Shown here in pieces: positions 44,790 through 54,152 of a stretch of 64,000 nt of DNA. The notes beneath the pieces were generated by a model. The model was given only the letters and a program-made list of their open reading frames with translations, made no database searches and had not been told where the DNA came from. The DNA is taken from NCBI GenBank assembly GCA_010093605.1, contig MU004197.1:1488707-1552706 (forward strand). Direction: 5' to 3'. Each line of letters begins with the position of its first letter. Positions within the stretch are counted from its first letter, which is position 1. This stretch comes from Lophium mytilinum. Its lineage: Eukaryota > Ascomycota > Dothideomycetes > Mytilinidiales > Mytilinidiaceae. The position numbers and the translations under genes are program-made.

Positions 44790-46299
44790 GGTGAGTGGAA
44801 ACAGATTATCAGTGGAAGGTATACCTACTTGACAGGACAGAGGTGGGGTAGTGTGCAGGGGTCAAATTGGGTAGGTGTGGAGGGCGCCAAATGTTGGGCG
44901 CGGAGGCGGAAAAGTCTTGTGGAGGTAACGGCAAAGTTTGACGAAATGATGGAGAGAGAAGACGTTATATATGCGAGGAAGATTTGGTAAAAGTAGCTCC
45001 CACGTGCCCTTTCCAGTTAGTAAAAGAAAATTACTCTCCAAAGTTTGTTTCGATACAGCGAGAAACAGCAGGTCGTTCCGTGGAAGGTACCACTTATCAC
45101 AGTGGTTACTATTTTAGCCGTTGTGGTGAAACCTAACAGGCCACTTGCACGGCCGGCTTCTTCAGACTCTCTGTGCGCCAATGATATTCATTTCATCTCT
45201 CTTTGATGATTTCACTCATTGCGGAGATTTGGTGGGGAGTTCCAGAACCGTGTTTTGCAAATTACCGTTGATACCTTCTAGAAACTCTTTTCGCCCCCAG
45301 CGAACATAATAGCACATCTTGACCTGTGTCAATGAGCCCAGCCGCGCCCCTCCTCGTGTCCAACCTTTGAGGCCAGGCCATTCACTCACGTGGCGAGACT
45401 CATGTAACTAGAGTCCCGTTCTTCGCCATAAAGATTGTTATACCTTCCTCTACCAAACACCTACTCTATAAACCGATATGACATTGCAAACAATGTAGCC
45501 ATACCCTCAAAAGCTCCTTCAAGTATCCCCAGAATACGTGTAATGTCAAGAAAAGAGGGACCTGGAGGTTGGAAGATTACCTAGCTATAGCTCTGGGTGG
45601 AATGCAAACTGTTCATCACGCCAGATCTTCTTGTTTCTAGTGTATCTGGCGTGGTGATACCAGCATAGACATCCCTCAAAATCCGTGCTAGTATGGAATA
45701 AACGAAGGAAATCGCCAGCTTCGGGCATAACAAAGAAACCAAAATAGTGAAAGCAGACGTAGAAATCCTTCCGAAAGAAGGAATGGAGACAAGGAACTTG
45801 CAGTATTGTAGTATAGCCACAGCAAATCATGTAAACCATTCATTTGCGCATCTAGAGCAAGAAGAAAATGTCCTCTTCCATACGCAAAGCAATCGTTGCA
45901 AAGTGCTACGGGCGTAGGCGACTCGTCACACCACGCTCTCTTGTACATGTACATACCTTTGTGGCACCTATATATACACTTAGATATCTCAATACACACC
46001 TCATAGTTGCACCGCGATGCAATAGAAAGCTACCACAGCAGAATGATCAGAGCAAGGGACGGGTGACGTTTATACGCAATTAACATCTGTCAACACTAAT
46101 ATGTATATCAAAACCTAACGCGCTACGCAGGTACACCTAAACCACAGAAGCATCGCAAGAAATGTTCAATCAAAACAGAATGAGCAAAACAGAATTAGCA
46201 AAATAGAATAAGGTAGGACAAAACAGCAAAACAAAAAGAAATCTTCCAGCTAGAAACACCATTTTTTATTCTTCTCCCTTGACCCATCAACAGCGCCAT
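44790..46299. other. Gene E promoter and long intergenic stretch
   Basis: CACGTG at 45,001 lies 212 bp from the gene E start; TATA-like cgttatatatgc near 44,963. Between 45.1 and 46.3 kb no gene is supported. Overlapping minus-strand frames at 45,580-46,000 lack recognisable sequence. Confidence 0.5.
45001..45006. promoter_or_regulatory. CACGTG box, 212 bp upstream of gene E
   Basis: CTCCCACGTGCCC. Same core as upstream of B, C and D. Confidence 0.45.
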
Positions 46300-49200
46300 T
46301 TAATTTGCCTTCGCTCTCCTAGCAGCATTGTGCGAGCTCTGATTATCACACAGCACCACCGTGTGCTTTGCAGCTTCCTTTCTACGCTGCTGCACCGCTG
46401 CAATATGGGCAGTGTCTGACTTCGCCATGTCGACTCCCCAGTTGCTCCAAGTACTGTTCGGAGCAAGTCGCTCGGTGAGGGGTTTGCGGACAGTGGTGCG
46501 TCCGAGTGCTTCTGTCTTCGAGTAGTCGGAAGTTGTGAGGCAGGCTGGCGCGGCTCCACGCTGGGGTTTCGTGGTGGGTCGATTCATAGATGTGTTTGTG
46601 GTGTTTGCGCTCTTGCCCGAGCCTGGGGATTTCCGAAGTGGTGGTAGGCCTTGAGTGCCCTTGAAACCTGGAATAGAGGTTGAAACAGGGCGGGGTTTCC
46701 GGAAAGGGAGGGAGGAAGCCACCAAGCTCTGCTTTTTAGGTAGATCAGAGGTCGAAATAGACGCCTTAGCTTTGTGATTCGCAGGCGGAATATAGGTCTG
46801 AACAGTGGGACGAGCAGCCCTAGAACCAGTCTCAGCAGCCTTAGGCTGGGAGGTAAGAACTTTGGACTGGACAACCAGCTTCGGGGTAGACCTATCAGCA
46901 GTAGAAGAGGCAAGCTTGATGCCATACTTGGCACACTGATTATCGTAACGGCCTTTCTTGGGGCGTGCGGACTTCTTCTGTGTGAACTTCTTAGGCTGCG
47001 ACTTCACAACGGTAGCAGGTGCGGCAACGGGGATTGGCTTCTCTGAAGCCTTGGTGGAAGCGGGCGCTGATTTTGGCTCGCGAAGGTGAGGCGGGATGAG
47101 CCTGCGGGAAACTTGCTCAGAGGGAGTGAGAATCGGCTCACGCGACTTCTCTCCAGCTACGGAAGAGACGACTGGAGTAGAAGAAGAACTGCTGACGGAA
47201 TGGTTCCAGTCAGTGCTCTTCCCACTCTCCGAAGTGCTGTCATCAATGACGCTGTCGTGTTCTGAAGCCTCCTCGCACTTTTCAACAAGACGATGAGAGA
47301 ACTTCAGATTTTCGGGGACTTCGTTTGGCTGGAGTTTGGTATTCGACCCTTCCGGTACGGGCCTCAGAGAGCGTTGAAGCCATTGAAGATACCCCTCCGA
47401 GGAGACGGTGGCGGAGAGCCTCGCGAGGGGTAGAGAGGGTACCTCGTCATTAGGAGGATGAGATTCGCAAACAGGAGATATTGCCGCTGCAGGCAAGTCG
47501 ATGATTTCTTCTGGATCCTCTTCAAACGTCGGCTTATCGTCCCACAAAGTCATCGCACCTGGAGGGATGGCGTCCTCCACATCCTCCCACCAGTCAAAAC
47601 TGATGTATTTACGTAGTTCAAGCCTCTCAACATCCTCGGAGGCCACCACCATTTCGCGTGCTTGAACGGGTGCCACCAATTCTTCGTCGTCTTGCGCATC
47701 GCTAATGATGGATCCGCGGCCTGCTGGCTTTGAAAATCCACGTTTGTAAAAGTCTTCAACAGCTTTCCGGACTCCCCGACAGAGATCCTCTGGGATATCA
47801 TCAAGCAGGTCGCCGAGGAAATTATCGACTTTGGCGGTGAGAGAATAAACGACGGGGACTTTGGCTGAAGAGGAGACCTTGACGATTCCTTCTCCGTGGT
47901 CGAAGAACTCGGGAGTCGAGGCGGGGTGTAGAGTCTCGATGACTGAGACCGTGTCGATTCCGCACGCGGTGGGTTTAGAGCTGACTGGGTCATTTTTGGC
48001 TAACATATGACCAACGGAAGCCTCAAAGGCGGCCCCGTAGACATTCTCGAACGGCAAGGTCGTGGTGTCCTCTTGGCGAAGCGGTTCGTTTTTGGCTAAC
48101 ATTCGACCAATGGAAGCCTCGAAGGCGACCCCGTAGACATTCTCGAGAGGTAAGGTCGTAATCTGCTCTTGGCGAACCGGTCCATTTCTGGACAACATGT
48201 GGATCACGGAGTCCTTAAAGGCTGATCCGGAGAGGTTCTCAAACGGTAGGGATGTCAATGTATTGACCCGAACAGTGTTCAGGTTGGGCAGAGGATCTGT
48301 TATGCATGAGCATTACCATCAGAGAATTTGTGTCTATGTGACTTACCGAGCTGCACGATATACTCTTGAGTATTCTCTTCGACGGTGAGGTCAGTCTTGT
48401 TAGGCTGATGTGTGACAGCCTTTTTTTCCTCTTCGAGAGGGCCAAGTGGCTGGGAGCTCTCCTCGTGTTCCGTCTTCTCCTCAATCTTCGTCTCATGGAG
48501 ACCGAGATCGCAGACAACTTGTTTAAGGACGAGGTCGTCCTGGAGAGTCCCTATATGACCAGCCTCCCCATGAAGGTCCTCCTCGGTGTCGCCTCGAGAA
48601 AGCACGCAGACGGCAACATTTTGAGCCTCAGAGAGGCTGTCCTGGGATGCTTCGGTGGATACCACCATGGTGGGCTCGAGATCGTCATCATTCTCGACCG
48701 GGACGGCAGCTTTGGATTCTGCATAGTGTGTCAGTGCGATAGAGGAGAATACATAGTTTGCTAGCTTACCTTCACGAGCGTTGATCACATCCAGGGTCTC
48801 CACGGTTGTAATAGAGTCTTCATCTGATTCGTCCATTGTTAATGCACTGTACTGGACACCCAGTCCGAGGCTAAGCACTTACCTTCAGTGGGCGTAGAGG
48901 AGCGCTCTGTAGTATCCTCGGAGGATATTTCCCGGGCCAAGACGACGACTCGTTCTACGCACGAAGAACGGGAATCTTTAGAGCGAGTGATCTCCACTGG
49001 CACAAACTGTACCACTCCATGGAGAATTTCGGTCTCAGCTTTGGTTGCAGAAAGCTGCGCACGAGCAGTCTGGCTGCCAGTTTGCTCGACCTTGACCATG
49101 TCCGTCTGGATAGAAGTCTGCTTTGAGCGATCTCGAACATTGAGAGGCGTCGACTTCTCACGACACTTGGCCTTGGTCATGGAACGAAGAACATGCGCAA

Positions 49201-49528
49201 AAGATGCTAAGAGGAGGTTAGTTTTAGTGAATAGAAGTGAGTGAGAGGGATTCTTACAACTCTGAGAGAGCTTCTCAACAGCCTTATCATATTCTCTCAT
49301 GGTGTATGCCATCAATTCGGATGGCAAATGACCTGGGACTAGTAAGCTTCTACATCATGAAGACTGGTATGATTGGTGAAAGGCATTACCCTTCTTCATG
49401 GTCGAATCCTTGTGTTTCTTGCCAGGCTTGGGGTTGGAACGGTCTTTGGAGGAGGTAGGATTTGAAGAAGCCTCCACAATCATCTTGACAGGGGGAGTGA
49501 TAGGTGAGCGAGTGGAAGAAGTGGACAT
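46300..49528 (-). CDS. Cluster gene F: PPHLR-motif protein with 32-residue repeats, 986 aa
   Basis: Six exons: 49390-49528, 49258-49332, 48883-49206, 48770-48823, 48347-48718 and 46300-48296, total 987 codons. Start is MSTSSTRSPITPPVKM. The family segment YDKAVEKLSQS ends at intron 2. Residues about 335-430 are three tandem 32-residue repeats with core TLPFENVYG-AFEASVGHML. Around residue 720 is RRLIPPHLREP, and further on TYIPPANHK. The C-terminal part is basic and Ser/Pro/Thr-rich. Introns 2 (51 bases) and 4 (48719-48769, 51 bases) are stop-free multiples of three; the other three are not. No enzymatic domain. It is easily mistaken for three separate genes because the frame changes at each intron. 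Confidence 0.75.
47968..48255 (-). repeat. Three tandem 96-bp coding repeats in gene F
   Basis: Units 48160-48255, 48064-48159 and 47968-48063 encode 32 residues each: T-(T/S)-L-P-(F/L)-E-N-(V/L)-(Y/S)-G, then AFEAS, then ML-(A/S)-(K/R)-N. Units 2 and 3 are most alike, so unit 1 is the older copy. Confidence 0.85.
49207..49257 (-). other. Phase-1 intron of gene F, 51 bases, open in frame
   Basis: Donor T|GTAAGA, branch ACTAAC, acceptor CTTAG. Same column as in the other cluster genes. Confidence 0.65.
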
Positions 49529-51039
49529 GGTGGTTCAAGAGAAATTTGATATGAGACAGTCGACAATTCGGTTAGGAATTCCTGGCAGGAGACAGATATC
49601 AGTTTGCAGGAGGATCAAAATCTCCACGTCGGATGTTGAAAAGAAGCTGAGCTCGAGGAGAGGGAAGGGGTTTTGTATGCAAAGAGAGATCGGTGCACGG
49701 GCAAGTACCGTAGATGGTACCGCTCACGACCGTAGTAGGTACCGCCAGCGACCGCCAGCGACCGTAGATTGGACCGCAGAGTATGGAACGGCGAGCTCTC
49801 ATTGGTGGGGTACGAACAAGGAGGAGTGAAAGGTGGATTTGATAGTTGTTGCGGTACTTTACACGGTGAGATTCTTCAAAGTCGTGTGATAATGTTGATT
49901 ATTACCACTAACTTACAACAGGGAAACTAACTATGATGATTGTAGAAATCATGACTTTGCGTGGACATTGTCATCAACGCTGTCCGTCAGCTTATAAATG
50001 TATCATTCACTCGGTTCACCCTTGGTTGGAAAATATGTTTGACATCAAGGGGCTAGCAAATGTGAGCTTTGGTAGCGTCACGAGTTTGTCGGTTTGGGAC
50101 GTGTAATGAAAATTACAAGAAGTCGCAAGAAGAGGATACGCTGTGTGGAAATGATGTTTCGTAGCAAAGTCGGTAGCTTGTAACTCCTGGTTTTACAGCC
50201 GCTACATACATGATAGCGAGCGTCTTGATTTTAGACTTGCTGTACAGCAAGCTGAAATCTCTGACTAGCCATGTATCTAATAATTATCTCGTATCGTATG
50301 AGTGATTCTATACAGAGCCCGGGGAAAGATATTTTTCAACAAGATAGAATTGCACCAGCACAGCTATTTATAAAACAAACTATTGTTAACATAAGGCAAG
50401 GGAGGCAGTCATCAGGAGTAACTATATGTAGTGCAAAACCATAGGACGCATGAAGAAGCAAGAGTAGGGGCAGGCATCTATCAACCACTCTACTCTATAT
50501 ATACACGACGGGACAAACAGGCTCCCTAAAAGCAAACAATTTAGGTTTGCAAATGGAAAAGGTTTATGAGGAAGACTTATTGCCATATGAAAGCTAGCAC
50601 AGTGGTAAAATTCTAATGCATCCTCGTCTGTGTCTACGAAATCAAAACTTCACTCGTCTTCTCTTCCGCTTGTATCACTCAACTATGTTTCCATTCTACA
50701 GATATCGAAGTACTAACTTGCTGTCGCTTAATCCACATACGTAGAGAATAGACCGCGTGTCCCATTTGCTCTCTCTTTACCACCCCGATCTTCCTTGATA
50801 TACGTCAATCTGCTCGATCATACGCCACGAAGTATCATGAACATCCAAAGAATTGATTTGGAGTCATAGTTCTGCATATTGAAGACAAAGTTTGGTGAGA
50901 TTTGAGTACACCGATAATCATACGTTAATAATGCTACCTAAGGGCGTGAACAGCTACTAGAAAACAGGGACGCAGAACATTCCGTATTAAAGAGCCCCAT
51001 GAACAGGCAAAAGGAGCAGGCGAAGAAAGGCCAGTCGAT
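49529..51039. other. Gene F promoter and long intergenic stretch
   Basis: A cluster of ACCGTAG words lies near the start (separate entry). From 49.9 to 51.0 kb I see AT-leaning sequence without a gene. Confidence 0.5.
49707..49767. promoter_or_regulatory. Repeated ACCGTAG / CGCCAGCGAC words upstream of gene F
   Basis: ACCGTAG at 49707, 49729 and 49761, with two adjacent copies of the decamer accgccagcg starting 49741. They lie about 180-240 bp upstream of the start codon. This is a possible factor-binding cluster; the motif is not one I recognise. Confidence 0.35.
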
Positions 51040-53415
51040 TCAGTCAGTCCACTCTGCGTCCTTGGTGTACCGAGTGTTGATGTCGTACTCAACCTTCTGC
51101 GGAATATACGAGGCCATCTTGGCTCTCACTTCTGCATCCTCACTCTGGAAGGCGCTCAACCAAGCAGCCCCGCGTTCTGTCTGCTGTCGCGGCCTGGCCT
51201 TTTTCGAGGCCGCCATCCTGTCTGCTTGGACCTTCGTCTGCTGAGCAGCCTTCTTGGTCATAGGGGCGGACTTCGTAGCAGCGACTGTCTTAGTCGCAGT
51301 AACTGTCTTCATAGTAGCGACGGGGCTCTTGTGGTGCGAAGCGGCACCAATGCGAGGACCCTTTGAATACTGGTGAGTGATGGGCTTGGTTGGGCAGTCT
51401 CGGGTCATATGACCCTTCTCCTCACACTGGAAGCATTTGCCCTCCTTCATCAGGCGAGCACGGCGCTCTTGGGACTGCTTAGGGTTCATTCGAGGACAGT
51501 TAACGTGACCTAGAGTGATCTTCGACGCCGAACCTGCGGGACGCGTCGTCAGGCTCGTTGACGGGGCGAGGGCTTCGTAGTCACGTACTGGTGGTGGAGC
51601 CGAGTCTGCCTCTGGGGTGGGCTTTGATGCGGGAGGAGAGATGGGATTGCCTTTCGTGACAACTGCCTCGGAAGCGGGCTCTAGAGGCAATACTGCAACC
51701 GGAGTCTTGACTTCGAGCGTCCTTGGTCGTACCCTCAAATTCGGAGGGATGTACATGGAGGAGGTCGGGCGCTTCTTGATGGGCTTCGAAGTGTACAAAG
51801 TAGCCAAGCTCTTCGTGTTCGTACCTTCGTCGACCGGGCTTAGATCTTTGGCCTCTACCGTTCCTTCATTGCTGGCATCTTCATGGAGAAGTGCTTCTTT
51901 ACCTTCAATGGAATTTTCCTCCACGACTGTCATATTGTAGTCAGAGATCTCCTGCTTAATCTTGGCAGAGACCGTCTCGATGGACTCTTGAGGAGCGTCT
52001 AGAGTTGAGGTCAAGATATCATGTACAGGAGTAGTTCGAACTCCTTTCTCGCCTTTGAGTTTAGCCTCTAAGTGGAGAGTAAGCAGTGGATCTACTGGAG
52101 GGGTAGAAGAAATGGCCTTTGTGGCTTTGGTGTCAAGAGACTGCTCGACTAGGGGGGACGACGGAATGATAGGCAAAATAGCTGCAGTGGTAGCCTCGCC
52201 TTCATTGGTAATCCTCTGTTCGGATTCGACCTCGAGAAGAGTGGCAAGAGAGCCGATCGGTGTTTTGACGCGAACAGGTTGAGAGACCGTCAAGATTAAT
52301 GCGGGAGTAGACGAGAGAGTAGAGATGACAATATTGTCCTCATGTAGGGAAACTTCCTCCGACGCAGAATCAGACTCTGGGGTGGATGTGTCCGCAAATT
52401 TCGGAGAATGAGTGGCGTCATTCGTAGCCTCATGGTCGCGGACCTGCGCAGTGTCATCTTGGCTGCTGAGCATTGAGTCAGCTAGCCGTGTTGTAGTAGC
52501 AGCGCATTGCTCAATTGGGGACAAGAGAAGTGGCTCGTCCTGCAGAACCACATCCTCGCCACATGAGACATCAATCCGCTCGTCTCGTCCGCTTTCAGAG
52601 CTTTTGATCAAGTTGCGTAAAACCATAATTGCGCGGTCCATTTCGTCCAGAGCATCGATTTGCCTGCGGACGACCAAGGCTGTGTCGTTAGAAGCGCTTT
52701 CCAGCCCTCTCCCACTCCCGGCATTGTCGTTGTCTAGTACATTTTGGTAGTATTTGATCTCTGCCATCTGCTCGCAGAACTTGGCGAAGCTGTGTTCGAG
52801 GCTGGCGGCCTTCGTCGTTTCGGATGATCCCAAATCGACTTTCTCAGTTTCCGGTGCTGCGATTTGGACCTCGACTGGTTGTCTATTGTGGCAATCCTTC
52901 GACATAGGAGGGTTTGCCGGAGATTGAGACATAGGTGCGGAAGTAGGCGAAGTCTCCTCCAGTACTGCAAATTGGCGAATTAGTACACTTCTCTGAAAAT
53001 GATCTCAGTTAAAAAGCTTACCAACTGCTACATCTTTATTCTCAACTATAGGCCGATTGGGTCTACCCATGCTGAGTAGAAGCGACAATGGAGACATTGA
53101 ACGAGGCAAGCGGGTCGCCTCCGGAGAGCTGGGCTCGGAAGACTTCGAAGACGTCTTCGAATTAGAGCTGAGACGGGACTTCGAAGAACCACGCGAAGAG
53201 TTCGGCTGAGAATCTTGCTTCTCAGCAGCTTCAGCAGCCTTAGATAGTAGATCTAGACACGCATTAGCAACAATGTCGAGTGAATCGAAAAGATAACAAG
53301 CGGTACCTTTCTTGGCTTTCTTGTCTTGCGCGCGCTGTAGACTGTTCCTAGTGATTAAAATAAGGGAAGTTGGGAGTCGAGAAATAGACGTTGGTGGACG
53401 GTGCGGAGAAGGCAT
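51040..53415 (-). CDS. Cluster gene G: CCHC zinc-knuckle protein, 754 aa
   Basis: Exons 53307-53415, 53022-53252 and 51040-52964, total 755 codons. Start is MPSPHRPPTSISRLP. The family segment LQRAQDKKAKK ends at intron 1 (53253-53306, 54 bases, open in frame). A Ser-rich stretch follows, then a long acidic Ser/Thr/Glu-rich middle, SSMYIPPNLRVRP near residue 518, and one zinc knuckle KCFQCEEKGHMTRDCP near 615-635 (C-x2-C-x4-H-x4-C). The C-terminus is basic. The knuckle points to binding single-stranded RNA or DNA. I considered a domesticated gag, but no capsid region is visible and the rest matches its cluster neighbours. Confidence 0.78.
53253..53306 (-). other. Phase-1 intron of gene G, 54 bases, open in frame
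   Basis: Donor G|GTACCG is weak, branch GCTAAT, acceptor TCTAG. Same column and phase as in the rest of the cluster. Confidence 0.6.
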
Positions 53416-54152
53416 TGTGGCGAACAATGCAGAGCAAAAGGGTGTTGACAGATGGAAAGATACACTGGGCAGTTATAGGACACGCCAAAGACTTTTGGAA
53501 GCTCAGGGTGGTGGGGTGGGGTAAAAACTGTAGTGCAGTGTGTGTGTGAGGAAGGAATGTCGGTCGACGGTTCGATGAGGCATTTTGTAAATAGTAGCTC
53601 TGAGATCTTAGGGTCATGTGACCTAATTGGGCAGGTAGTGAATCGGTTGCCTTGCAGTTGTAGAAGGTCAACACGGTGGGAAGTAAACCACCATGTGACC
53701 ATTCATGGAGCTGATACCTAGGGTACTCCGCACAGTGCTATCTAGCCAGCAAGAAATGGGTCTAAGTACATCAATTCTTCGCTATCAGGTCTTATGCATT
53801 CTAAATACAGTGGAAAGGCTGATGAGCTGCGAATTAGACTCCCTCTTATCTATCCATGTACCGGCTAGCCAGTGCACTCCTTACAGTGGTATGAAGCGCA
53901 TAAGAGCAGAGCACAAGTAGTGAGTTATCCGCACGCCCAAATCTATGACCTAGTAATGTTTACAGAACCACCTCTTTGCAGATGGGAACACAGTGTATCG
54001 TGAGATTTTGTACATACATTGACGCTAAAGAAGCTAATATTAGTCTCTAAGCTGTTAGACAGAGTGTGAAGTAGAAAACACGAGGTTACCCTGGGGCCCT
54101 GTTGAACCGATCCCTTAAAACAACCACAACACAAAAGATGAAGAAAAAAGCC
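53416..54152. other. Gene G promoter and gene H 3' region
   Basis: CATGTGACC occurs at 53615-53623 and 53692-53700, about 200 and 280 bp from the start, a one-base variant of the CACGTGAC boxes upstream of other members. The remainder is gene H 3' flank. Confidence 0.5.

Noticed and set aside
45580-46000. Overlapping minus-strand frames of 79-103 codons
   Set aside because: Three frames over the same bases, none with family resemblance, splice-linked exons or a plausible start context.
47968-48255. CRISPR-like spacing of three repeats
   Set aside because: The repeats are contiguous, in frame and coding; no spacers, and CRISPR arrays are not expected in a fungal chromosome.
51040-53415. Gene G as a domesticated retroelement gag because of its CCHC knuckle
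   Set aside because: No matrix or capsid-like region, and the N-terminal module and intron match the neighbouring family, which has no retroelement features.
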